Positions 55,071 to 64,000 of a stretch of 64,000 nt of DNA are shown in pieces. The first letter of the stretch is position 1; the number at the start of each line of letters is the position of its first letter. This DNA comes from Cupriavidus necator N-1 (GTDB lineage Bacteria; Pseudomonadota; Gammaproteobacteria; Burkholderiales; Burkholderiaceae). The notes beneath the pieces are model-generated. The model worked only from the letters and a program-made list of their open reading frames with translations. It ran no database searches and had not been told where the DNA came from. Both the position numbers and the translations under genes were made by a program. The stretch covers positions 62,001 through 126,000 of the forward strand of contig NC_015723.1 in assembly GCF_000219215.1 (NCBI RefSeq). Direction: 5' to 3'.

Positions 55071-55388
55071 ATGAAGATCCAGACAATCTTCGGCGCGGAT
55101 GGCCAACCTGCATTCGTCGTGATCCCTTACGCCGACTATCTCTCGCAACATGCGCGCGCAAGCGAGCTGATTCCATATCCGGTCGTGCGCCGCGTGCTGG
55201 CCGATGACGTGCCGCCACTGCGCGCCTGGCGCGAGCATCTTGGCCTGACCCAGGCAGACGTCGCAGTGCGCCTCGGCATTTCACAGCCCGCCTATGCGCA
55301 GCAGGAGAACAGCACCCGCCTGCGCAAGACCTCGCGTGAGCGCATTGCCGCCGCACTCGGCATCACTGCCGCGCAACTCGATATCTGA
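55071..55388 (+). CDS. Xre-family helix-turn-helix protein, antitoxin-like
   Basis: 105 residues. An N-terminal region (MKIQTIFGADGQPAFVVIPYADYLSQHARA) resembles antitoxin-type leaders, and the C-terminus is an Xre HTH (LRAWREHLGLTQADVAVRLGISQPAYAQQENSTRLRKTSRERIAAALGI). Such proteins are often antitoxins paired with a RelE/HigB-type toxin, but no toxin-like gene adjoins it here. It may be a solitary regulator. Confidence 0.75.
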   Translation: MKIQTIFGADGQPAFVVIPYADYLSQHARASELIPYPVVRRVLADDVPPLRAWREHLGLTQADVAVRLGISQPAYAQQENSTRLRKTSRERIAAALGITAAQLDI

Positions 55389-55410
55389 GCCAGGACGCCA
55401 GGCCGCGGGT

Positions 55411-55645
55411 TCAGGCCTGTGCCGTCGTGCCCGCCGCCACGTTGTACTGCTCGCGCACCATCACCACCACGCGGCGTGCCTGGCGCAGGTGACGCACGGC
55501 GTCGGCTTCGCTGCGTTCGGGCGGTGTGGTCGGGCCGGTGCACGCAGACCGCGCGCAGCTGGCAGTCGTGGCAGCGGGGCTCCTGCCGCAGGCACAGGTT
55601 GATCAGGCGTTTGAGTTCGGACAGGGGCTTCTTCAGGCGCTCCAT
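55411..55645 (-). pseudogene. Small Cys protein behind fur, frameshifted
   Basis: The start codon at 55645 gives MERLKKPLSELKRLINLCLR and a Cys cluster (RCHDCQLRAVC). At about 55528 the reading frame is lost. In the next frame it continues as RSEADAVRHLRQARRVVVM and ends NVAAGTTAQA at TGA 55411. The two parts join with one extra base, in the run CGGCCCGACC. A CxxC-bearing 77-residue protein would result. Either an inactivating mutation or an error. It lies 28 nt behind fur on the same strand. Confidence 0.55.
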
Positions 55646-55673
55646 GGATGGCTCCGTCAGGTGCGCGGCGCGC

Positions 55674-56144
55674 TTACGCCCGGGCGGGCAGCCCCGGCGT
55701 GGGTTCGGCCTCGGTGGCGCCGGCCCGGCATTGCGGGCAGACACCGTACAGCACCAGCATGTGCTCGCGCAAAACAAAGGCGTTGTCGGCGGCTACCTGG
55801 CGCTGGCGCTGCTCGATGCTTTCGTCGCGGAATTCCTCCACGCGGCCGCAGGCAACGCAGATCAGGTGGTCATGATGGCCGCCTTCGTTGAGTTCGAACA
55901 CGGCGTGGTCGGACTCGAAGCTGTGCCGCAGCAGGATGTCGGCCTGCACCAGCTGGTTGAGCACGCGATACACCGTGGACAGTCCCGCGTCCTCGTCCTG
56001 CGTCAGCAGGATGCGGTAGACGTCTTCGGCGCTCAGGTGGCGCCGGGCGCTGGTGCGGAACACTTCAAGGATCCGCATGCGCGGCGACGTGGCCTTCAGG
56101 CCGGCGCGCTTGAGATGGATCGGCTTTCTGCTCTCGAATGACAT
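55674..56144 (-). CDS. fur: Ferric uptake regulator family protein
   Basis: 156 residues. HTH region LKATSPRMRILEVFRTSARRHLSAEDVYRILLTQDEDAGLSTVYRVLNQLVQADILLRHSF and metal-binding HHDHLICVACGRVEEFRDESIEQRQRQVAADN with a further Cys pair (CPQC). Canonical Fur rather than Zur or PerR by eye. Iron-dependent repressor; candidate targets in this window are the boxes at 18152 and 56584. Start 56144 (MSFESRKPI) is chosen, but in-frame ATGs occur 12 and 18 nt upstream. Confidence 0.9.
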   Translation of the reverse strand: MSFESRKPIHLKRAGLKATSPRMRILEVFRTSARRHLSAEDVYRILLTQDEDAGLSTVYRVLNQLVQADILLRHSFESDHAVFELNEGGHHDHLICVACGRVEEFRDESIEQRQRQVAADNAFVLREHMLVLYGVCPQCRAGATEAEPTPGLPARA

Positions 56145-56583
56145 GGCGGAAGGCATTGGCATGCGGCTGGCGCCCCGCGGGCAGGGCGGCGCCCGGCCCG
56201 GCGCCGCGCACGGGCGGCGTCGATGGCTTGGCGGGATTTCAGGCTGAAGCGCCAGGGACGGACCAGCGCTGGCGCTCCCGTCCCTGGCGGCGCGCCGTGC
56301 CTGCACGACGCGCGGAATAAAAAGGTGGCCTGGCTTGTCACCGGAAGACGCGATCGGGAAAGCGGGGTCTGGTTGCTTTCCCGATCTTCCGAAGACTGGC
56401 TACTGCCAAACGCTCCGCGTGACGGAGCGGTCCCCACAAAAGTCGGTGTCGAATGCCGCCGCGGCGGCATCCGGAAATCCTGTTCCTGCCAGCTTCGGTT
56501 GCTGCCGCGTGCCGCGGCGCGCCGGACCTGGCCGGTCTGCCTGTCGGGCGGTGCGCCGTGCGTCAGGCAGTGATCGAATGGTA
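56145..56583. other. Intergenic region upstream of fur
   Basis: No gene. A perfect 12-bp stem (GATCGGGAAAGC / GCTTTCCCGATC, 56352-56363 and 56375-56386) with an 11-nt loop lies in the middle, flanked by GGAA/TTCC. No T-tract on either side. It is the fur promoter region. Confidence 0.4.
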
Positions 56584-56602
56584 AATGGGAATCGATCTCA
56601 TT
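56584..56602. promoter_or_regulatory. Fur box upstream of decayed iron-uptake genes
   Basis: AATGGGAATCGATCTCATT is a 19-bp imperfect palindrome similar to the intact feo Fur box at 18152. It has no intact gene downstream, only remnants at 56641-56934. Confidence 0.7.
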
Positions 56603-56640
56603 ACAAGAGAAATTTTACCGGGCAGCCTCTTTTTTTGAGG

Positions 56641-56679
56641 GTGGTCTGGTGGCTGCAGGGGGCGATCCGGCGGCGGTAG
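56641..56679 (+). pseudogene. Tail of a deleted PepSY-type membrane protein
   Basis: Codons read VVWWLQGAIRRR followed by TAG (56677-56679), resembling the last membrane segment and basic end of iron-regulated PepSY proteins. Only this fragment remains, close behind the Fur box. The assignment is weak and rests on position relative to the DUF3325 remnant that follows. Confidence 0.35.
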
Positions 56680-56693
56680 CTGGCTTCGACCTG

Positions 56694-56934
56694 ATGACGC
56701 TGGCGCTCGCGGCAGCAAGCCGGCGCGTTCGCGCTGGCCTGGTCGCTCCATGTTGCTGCCGACGGCGGGCCACTGGGAACGGTGTCGTGGCTTGGCACGC
56801 TGACCGCCAGCGCGTTTGCCGTGGCGCTGGGCCGTTCCTATGCGCCACGCGCGGTGCAGCGCCTGCTGCCCGGCGTGGCGGGTATCGGCCTGGCCGCGCT
56901 GGTCGCGCGCTGGTTGCTCGCAACCTGGGTGTAG
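56694..56934 (+). pseudogene. DUF3325 family protein remnant
   Basis: A start (ATGACGCTGGCG, 56694) is followed after a frame change by AGAFALAWSLHVAADGGPLG, TVSWLGTLTASAFAVALGRS and LVARWLLATWV, ending TAG at 56932-56934. This matches the C-terminal membrane part of DUF3325 proteins, which follow PepSY genes in siderophore-uptake operons. About 35 codons are missing near the N-terminus and the frame is shifted by one. Not functional. Confidence 0.55.
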
Positions 56935-56947
56935 CCCCTGCGTAGCC

Positions 56948-57373
56948 TTACAGCGGCGGGGACACCCAGTACGGGTCGCGGCCGTAGTACTCGTGCAGCG
57001 ACTTGCCCCACTGGGGATCGGCCATGCTCGGCCAGCTGTCCTTGTTGAAGCCCGGTGCGGATTTGAGCCGGTCTGCCGTCACGGCAATCCGGAAGCATTT
57101 CTCGTCGGTGTCCATGACCAGTGCATTCCATGGGATGGCGTGCAGTGTGTCGCCGATGCCGAGAAAGCCGCCGGTGGTCAGCACCGCGTAGGCGATGCGG
57201 CCGTGCGGTACATCCAGCATGATCTCGGAAATCTTGCCGACGTGTTCGCCGTCGGATGAATAGGCCTTGGTGCCGTCAAGGCTCGATGCCGCCATCACTT
57301 CAGGGCCCGGGCCTTCGCCCACGCCTGAACCGATGATGGCCGCGCCTTCACGGGTGGGAGGTTGGTTCGGCAT
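56948..57373 (-). CDS. PRC-barrel domain protein
   Basis: 141 residues. PRC-barrel fold: MAASSLDGTKAYSSDGEHVGKISEIMLDVPHGRIAYAVLTTGGFLGIGDTLHAIPWNALVMD, continuing into VTADRLKSAPGFNKDSWP. It is related to the photosynthetic reaction-centre H subunit and RimM-like barrels and is common in stress-related bacterial genes; the function is unknown. Start 57373 (MPNQPPT) follows AAGGAGC. Confidence 0.82.
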   Translation of the reverse strand: MPNQPPTREGAAIIGSGVGEGPGPEVMAASSLDGTKAYSSDGEHVGKISEIMLDVPHGRIAYAVLTTGGFLGIGDTLHAIPWNALVMDTDEKCFRIAVTADRLKSAPGFNKDSWPSMADPQWGKSLHEYYGRDPYWVSPPL

Positions 57374-57561
57374 GCTGTGCTCCTTGTCGCAAGACGTTGG
57401 AATGCATGGCATGCGCAATGACCATGCCTGCGCCGTTTGTGGCGCCGTGCGCATGGAGCTGAAGTCGCCAGCTGCCGCCGTGGTAATTCTTTCGTGTGGC
57501 ATGGAAAAAAGGCGCGTCAGCGTGGCGCTGCGCGCCTTCCTGCAGCGGTTCCCGGCGGAGC

Positions 57562-57791
57562 CTAGAAGCGATGCCGCATGCCAAGCATGACGCCCACGCG
57601 CGTGGTGCTGTCCACGCCCGCGGCGGGCGGCGCGCCCTGCTGGAACATCAGCCCGCCCCCCAGCGTGGTGCCGCGCGCCAGGCTGCCAGGCTGCTCGCCG
57701 GCGGTCTTCATGTAGACCACGCTGTTGTTAATCCGGTAGTCCTGGAAGAAGAAGTCACCGCCGATATACAGCGGCTCGGACCAGGCGCTGG
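57562..57791 (-). pseudogene. Outer membrane porin, C-terminal remnant
   Basis: The minus strand from an in-frame TAA at about 57793 encodes WSEPLYIGGDFFFQDYRINN, SVVYMKTAGEQPGSLARGTT and LGGGLMFQQG, ending VGVMLGMRHRF at TAG 57562. A C-terminal Phe and alternating residues are typical of gram-negative porins. Only about 75 of 350 residues remain and there is no start codon, so the rest was deleted. Confidence 0.7.
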
Positions 57792-57853
57792 TTTACCTGC
57801 ATTGCGCAAACGCCCCCGGAAAGTGCGTCATCGACCGCAGCGAGGTGGCGCGA

Positions 57854-58771
57854 TCAGTTGCCCGCAGCCGTGGCCGGCGCATCGCGCGACAGGCCCAGGA
57901 TCCAGTTGCGGAAGGCCGCCAGCGCTTCGGATTCGGGCCGGCCCTCCGGATAGGCAAAGTAGTAGCCCTGCTGCTCGTCCAGCATGCCCGCCAGCGGGAT
58001 CACCAGCTGGCCGGTCTGCAGCTCGCGCTCGATCAGCAGGCGCGGCGCCAGGCCGATGCCGAGCCCGGCCGCGGCGGCGGCCGTCATCATCGTGAACAGT
58101 TCATAGCGCGGCCCGCGCGAGGCGGCCAGGTCATAGGCCCAGCCCTGTGCCGCGTACCAGTCGCGCCAGGCGTTGGCGCGCGTGCTCAGGTGCAGGTGTC
58201 GGCAGCGCGCCAGGCTGGCGGCGCCGGTCACGGGGTGCCCGGCCAGGAAGGCGGGACTGCACACCGGCACCATGCCCCCTTCGCGGAAGATCACGCCGCC
58301 GCGCGTGCCGGGCCAGAACTGGTCGCCGAAGTAGATCGCCGCGTCATAGGCGCATTCCTGGAACGAAAACGGCTGCGAGCGCGCCGACAGGTTGACCGTC
58401 ACATTGGGATGGCGCCGCGCAAAGTCCGGCAGGCGCGGGATCAGCCATTGGGTGGCAAAGGTGGGCACCACCGCCAGCTCCAGCGTGTAGCCCATGGCCC
58501 GGCCGGTGGTGATTTCCAGCGTGTCGCGCTGCAGGTGGTCCAGGTGCCGGCGGATGCGCGCGGCGTATTCGCGCCCGGTATCGGTCAGCTCCAGGCGCCG
58601 GCGCACGCGCGTGAACAGCGCCACGCCCAGGCGCTGCTCCAGCTGCGCCACCTGCCGCCCCACCGCGCTGTGCGTCAGCGCCAGCTCTGCCGCGGCGCGG
58701 GTAAAGCTGCCCAGCCGTGCCGAAGCCTCGAAGGCCTGCAGCGCGCCCAGGTTGGGGATGTCGTTTCTCAT
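57854..58771 (-). CDS. LysR family transcriptional regulator (GcvA-like)
   Basis: 305 residues. HTH: NLGALQAFEASARLGSFTRAAAELALTHSAVGRQVAQLEQRLGVALFTRVRRRLELTDTG, with the SAVGRQ stretch typical of the GcvA subgroup. Start 58771 (MRNDIPN) is chosen over an in-frame ATG at 58852. It is divergent from the DUF1338 gene, with a perfect palindrome between them. Confidence 0.88.
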   Translation of the reverse strand: MRNDIPNLGALQAFEASARLGSFTRAAAELALTHSAVGRQVAQLEQRLGVALFTRVRRRLELTDTGREYAARIRRHLDHLQRDTLEITTGRAMGYTLELAVVPTFATQWLIPRLPDFARRHPNVTVNLSARSQPFSFQECAYDAAIYFGDQFWPGTRGGVIFREGGMVPVCSPAFLAGHPVTGAASLARCRHLHLSTRANAWRDWYAAQGWAYDLAASRGPRYELFTMMTAAAAAGLGIGLAPRLLIERELQTGQLVIPLAGMLDEQQGYYFAYPEGRPESEALAAFRNWILGLSRDAPATAAGN

Positions 58772-58847
58772 GGGACTGCGAGGGAAGGAAGGCTGACAGT
58801 ATAAACAGCGGCGCCAGGCCGCACCGCTACCGCGGTCGTGCGCCGCA

Positions 58848-58863
58848 CGCACAACGTTGTGCG
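58848..58863. promoter_or_regulatory. Candidate LysR operator between LysR and DUF1338 genes
   Basis: CGCACAACGTTGTGCG is a perfect 16-bp palindrome, followed by a direct repeat of TTGTGCGC (58858 and 58874). It lies between the divergent LysR and DUF1338 starts. Confidence 0.55.
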
Positions 58864-58958
58864 CAATGCGCGCTTGTGCGCGCCATGGGGGCGCCCCTAT
58901 CCTGCCTCGCGGATCGTCGCCAGCCCGGCTGCCATCCAGTGCTCACCTGTTTGCGCCC

Positions 58959-59981
58959 ATGACCTCCAAACTCTCCACGCTCCTTACCGCCAACGTCGGC
59001 GCCGCCCGCGCCGCGCAACTGCTCGCGCTGGTCACCTTGCCCGCGGATCTGCCGCAGGCCCCGCAGGGCCGTGCCAGCCGCGCGGAAATCGCCCAGGCCC
59101 TGAACATGGTGCTGTTCGGCGGCATCCTCGAGCGCGTGCCGAGCGGCCGCGCCTACACCGACGATGTCGCCGCTGCCGGCGGCAAGGTCACCTTCGACCA
59201 TGGCGCGCTGCGCACGGTCAAGTGGCGCGACAACGGCGCGCTGCCCGAAGGCGAGGCCGCCTTCACCCGCATCCTGCGCCCGCTCGGCTACGTGCTCAAC
59301 GGCACCTATCCGCTGGACCGCATCGGCATGACCGGCCGCTCATACGCGCATGCCGACGCGCCCGAGGACATCGCCCAGTTCTTCCTCAGCGAATTCCATC
59401 CGGAACGCTTCAGCGAAGCCTTCCGCGCCGCCGTCAGCCGCGTCACCGGCACCTCCGCAGACCCGCTCACGCCGCGCGCGCAGACCCTGCTGTGGCAGCT
59501 GGAGCGCGACGGCGCGCTGGACCTGGCCGACGGCGCCGAGCTGGTCGGCCTGCTGGTGCCATGCTTCGAGCGCCAGCACGCCACGCCGAGCCTGGCCGAC
59601 TATGAAACCCTGCTGAGTGAATCGGCGGAGATGGCCTGGGTCGCCACCGAAGGCAACGCCTTCAACCATGCCACCGACCGCGTCGACGACGTGTTCGCGC
59701 TGGCCGAGCAGCAGAAGCAGCTGGGCCGGCCGATGAAGGACAAGGTGGAAGTCTCGCGCAGCGGGCGCGTCAAACAGACCGCGTTCCGCGCGGATACGGT
59801 GCGCCGCAACTTCGTCGGCGCGCAGGGCGAGACGGTGGAGCGGGACGTGCCGGGGTCGTTCTACGAGTTCATCACGCGAGACCGCTTTGCCGAAGAAGCG
59901 GCCGCGCCGCAGCGTTATGACCTGGGGTTTGATGCGGGCAATGCGCAGGGGATCTTCAAGATGACGGCGGCGGCCTGCTGA
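58959..59981 (+). CDS. DUF1338 family protein, 2-oxoadipate dioxygenase/decarboxylase-like
   Basis: 340 residues. DUF1338 proteins (HglS/YdcJ) convert 2-oxoadipate to D-2-hydroxyglutarate in lysine catabolism, using a metal held by His and Glu residues. Here FDHGALRTVKW near residue 80 and EGNAFNHATDRVDDVFALAE near 225 carry candidate metal ligands. It is shorter than the 450-residue HglS form. The lysine role is an inference from family; no lysine genes are nearby. Start 58959 fits the family N-terminus. Confidence 0.75.
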   Translation: MTSKLSTLLTANVGAARAAQLLALVTLPADLPQAPQGRASRAEIAQALNMVLFGGILERVPSGRAYTDDVAAAGGKVTFDHGALRTVKWRDNGALPEGEAAFTRILRPLGYVLNGTYPLDRIGMTGRSYAHADAPEDIAQFFLSEFHPERFSEAFRAAVSRVTGTSADPLTPRAQTLLWQLERDGALDLADGAELVGLLVPCFERQHATPSLADYETLLSESAEMAWVATEGNAFNHATDRVDDVFALAEQQKQLGRPMKDKVEVSRSGRVKQTAFRADTVRRNFVGAQGETVERDVPGSFYEFITRDRFAEEAAAPQRYDLGFDAGNAQGIFKMTAAAC

Positions 59982-60034
59982 GGTGATGAGGGGGGAGGGC
60001 GCGGGCGCGTGGATGCGCCGGCCCTCTCCCCCGG

Positions 60035-60060
60035 CCCCTCTCCCGCAAGCGGGAGAGGGG
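60035..60060. terminator. REP-like hairpin between DUF1338 gene and fusA-type gene
   Basis: CCCCTCTCCCGC / GCGGGAGAGGGG, perfect 12-bp arms with a 2-nt loop. It lies between the convergent genes, with no T-tract. It resembles palindromic repeats common in GC-rich proteobacteria. Confidence 0.5.
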
Positions 60061-60072
60061 GGCAAACCCTTG

Positions 60073-62193
<2,121 letters not shown>

Positions 62194-62473
62194 GGATGAA
62201 ACACGCTGGAATAGAGTAGCACCACTGGCCGTTTGCCGTTGTCCCTGCCGTGCGCAGGGGCACACCGCCGCAGCCCGGTGCTCCGGCATGAGCGTGTGTC
62301 TGAGGCGGGCCTAGGATTCGGCTTCATGCGAAACCGATTTCTCCCATCCTGCCAGCGTCCGCGGCTCCCTATACTGGCGCAGCATCGCGCCCCGCGTGTT
62401 CATCGCCCTGCCATCCCATGCCCGGTCAGGATGCGCCCGGTTGCCGATGCATTCCCGGACTACGAAGCCACGC

Positions 62474-63103
62474 ATGACAACCATCCTGATCGTTGACGAC
62501 CATCCGGCGATGCGGCTGGTGCTCAGGCACCACCTGTTGCAGCTGCTTGGCGTAGACGAGGTGATCGAAGCAGACAACGGACAGTGCGCCATCGAGCTGG
62601 TGCGCGCGCGCATGCCGGACCGCGTGCTGCTCGACCTGGACATCCCGCGCTCCAGCGGGCTGGATGTGGCGCCACGCCTGCGCGCGATCCATCCGCAGGT
62701 GCGCATTCTGGTGGTGACGGCGCTGGACCCGGCGGTGTTCATCAGTCGGTCATGGCAGGCCGGTGCGCAGGGCTTCGTCAGCAAGACCCAGGACATCAAG
62801 GAAATCCTGCGTGCGGTCGAGGCGGTGCTGGCGGGCTATACCGTGTTCCCGGTGCTCAACCGCGGCGGCGCGCCGCGCCAGGCCATGTCGGCGGACGAGG
62901 AGATCCTGCGGCGCCTCTCCGACAAGGAACTGGTGGTGCTGCAGATGCTGGCGCGCGGCATGTCCTACAAGGCCATCAGCGCCAGCCTCTTCATCAGCAA
63001 CAAGACCGTCAGCAGCTACAAGGCACGCATCATGGGCAAGCTGCAGGTCTCGTCCCTGGTGGAGCTGGGGGATTTTGCGCGGTGCTGCCGGCTGACGCCC
63101 TGA
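62474..63103 (+). CDS. LuxR/NarL-type response regulator
   Basis: 209 residues. Receiver domain with DD at 8-9 (ILIVDDHPAMR), phospho-acceptor Asp54 (RVLLDLDIP) and Lys near 106 (FVSKTQD), then a LuxR HTH (LSDKELVVLQMLARGMSYKAISASLFISNKTVSSYKARIMGKL). No kinase gene is adjacent, so it is an orphan. Divergent from the EF-G gene and convergent with the GntR gene. Confidence 0.9.
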   Translation: MTTILIVDDHPAMRLVLRHHLLQLLGVDEVIEADNGQCAIELVRARMPDRVLLDLDIPRSSGLDVAPRLRAIHPQVRILVVTALDPAVFISRSWQAGAQGFVSKTQDIKEILRAVEAVLAGYTVFPVLNRGGAPRQAMSADEEILRRLSDKELVVLQMLARGMSYKAISASLFISNKTVSSYKARIMGKLQVSSLVELGDFARCCRLTP

Positions 63104-63172
63104 GCCCGGTCATTCTCATTAGACATCGTATGACTTGGCGGGGCGACACCCACCCGGGTGCGTGCGCGCCGG

Positions 63173-63946
63173 TCAGCCTTGGGCGGCGGCCGTCCCTGAG
63201 GCCTTGCGCAGCCGTTCGCGGCTGTTGGTCAGGTGCATGCGCATGGCGGCCTTGGCCCCGTCGGGGTCGCGGCGCTCGATCGCGTCGTAGATGTTCTCGT
63301 GCTCGATGCTGACGCGCTCCAGGTACTGCTCGCGCTCGGGCGTGCTGACCTGCAGGCGGCTGCGCGGGATCACCATGGTGCCCAGGTGGCCCATGATGTC
63401 CGTGAAGTAGCGGTTGCCGGTGGCGCGCGCGATCGCCAGGTGGAAGGCAAAGTCGCTCTCCACGGCGTCGTTGCCGGCGCCGGCGCTGCGCTTGAGCTCA
63501 TCCAGCGCCTGGCGCATGGCGGCCAGCTGCGCGTCGGTGCGGCGCGATGCGGCCAGGCCCGCGGCCTCGGCTTCAAGGCTGACGCGGAATTCCAGCATCG
63601 CCATCACATCCATGGCCGTGCCCAGCGCGTCCGGCCCGATGCGGAAGGGCGAAGGCGCCTCGGCCGCGCGCGCCAGCACGAAGGTGCCGATGCCGTGGCG
63701 GGTCTCCACCAGGCCGCTGGCCTGCAGCCGCGACAGTGCCTCGCGCACCACGGTGCGGCTGACCCCCATCGACGCCATGATCTCCGACTCGGTCGGCAGC
63801 TTGTTGCCGGGCTTGAGCTGGCCCTGGCGGATCTCTTCGCCAAGGGCCTGCACCACTTCCTCGGCAAGCGTGCGGCCGCGGCGGCGCAGCGGCGCTTGCG
63901 GCGCAGGAACGGGCGGAACGGACTGGGCGGGGGTGGAGTTCGGCAT
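63173..63946 (-). CDS. FadR-type GntR family regulator
   Basis: 257 residues. Winged HTH: RTLAEEVVQALGEEIRQGQLKPGNKLPTESEIMASMGVSRTVVREALSRLQASGLVETRHGIGTFVL. FCD effector domain: FAFHLAIARATGNRYFTDIMGHLGTMVIPRSRLQ with metal-binding His, and MRMHLTNSRERL. It probably controls a sugar-acid or carboxylate operon that lies beyond the window edge at 64000. Confidence 0.87.
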   Translation of the reverse strand: MPNSTPAQSVPPVPAPQAPLRRRGRTLAEEVVQALGEEIRQGQLKPGNKLPTESEIMASMGVSRTVVREALSRLQASGLVETRHGIGTFVLARAAEAPSPFRIGPDALGTAMDVMAMLEFRVSLEAEAAGLAASRRTDAQLAAMRQALDELKRSAGAGNDAVESDFAFHLAIARATGNRYFTDIMGHLGTMVIPRSRLQVSTPEREQYLERVSIEHENIYDAIERRDPDGAKAAMRMHLTNSRERLRKASGTAAAQG

Positions 63947-64000
63947 GGTGGATACGGGCGGGGTTTCCCGGACTTGACCGGTTCGAGATGGCCTCATTAT

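Noticed and set aside
56353..56679. A plus-strand frame of about 114 codons upstream of the DUF3325 remnant
   Set aside because: Most of it overlaps the intergenic hairpin region and the Fur box; only the last dozen codons look like a protein fragment.

Overview
The window is a GC-rich bacterial chromosome segment. Gene density is high, and LysR regulators, solitary Bug/TctC-type periplasmic receptors, acyl-CoA and lactate catabolism genes, FeoAB and an IS110-type insertion sequence are all present. Together these suggest a Burkholderiales betaproteobacterium, most likely Cupriavidus or a close relative. This is inferred from gene content and protein style; there is no rRNA or other marker. 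I saw no rRNA, tRNA or CRISPR array.

Layout. 1-10 kb: tail of a DUF1269-like membrane protein, a solitary branched-chain amino acid type receptor, an SDR, a LysR regulator divergent from a split AtuA-like pair plus a Bug receptor, an exported metallo-beta-lactamase-fold hydrolase, a Tat-exported Rossmann protein, a GNAT acetyltransferase and AMP nucleosidase. 10-16 kb: OmpW, then long-form 2-isopropylmalate synthase (leuA) behind a leader peptide with rare CTA leucine codons and terminator/antiterminator hairpins, an Ig-like lipoprotein, and three copies of a short dispersed repeat. 15.5-18.2 kb: feoA-feoB plus a Cys-rich small membrane protein, behind a near-perfect Fur box. 18.5-23.6 kb: LysR divergent from acyl-CoA dehydrogenase (frameshifted near its 3' end), Bug receptor and CoA-transferase. 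23.6-29.2 kb: lactate operon lutA-lutC-lutB-lldP with divergent lldR and a palindromic operator. 29-33 kb: AI-2E family transporter, eutBC, YbaK-domain protein.

33.3-34.9 kb: an IS110-family element with a structured noncoding 3' flank. 35-43.4 kb: LysR and MHS-family permease, SDR, ferredoxin-NADP reductase, fumC, another LysR, a copper-storage four-helix protein and a small zinc-ribbon protein. 43.4-49 kb: two c-di-GMP enzymes transcribed away from each other, with a 164-bp inverted-repeat miniature element between them. 49-53.5 kb: a 2-aminoethylphosphonate-type ABC importer and a PadR regulator. 54-57.8 kb: EamA transporter, solitary Xre protein, a frameshifted small Cys protein behind fur, an orphan Fur box in front of a decayed iron-uptake operon tail, a PRC-barrel protein and a porin remnant. 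57.8-64 kb: LysR divergent from a DUF1338 protein, a second-type EF-G gene, a LuxR-type response regulator and a FadR-type GntR regulator.

The strongest non-obvious signals are the leucine attenuator before leuA, the dispersed repeat AAGCGTACCCGTTTCTGCGT, the miniature element upstream of the diguanylate cyclase, the noncoding RNA candidate of the IS110 element, and three independent gene-decay scars (acyl-CoA dehydrogenase, DUF3325 remnant, porin remnant).
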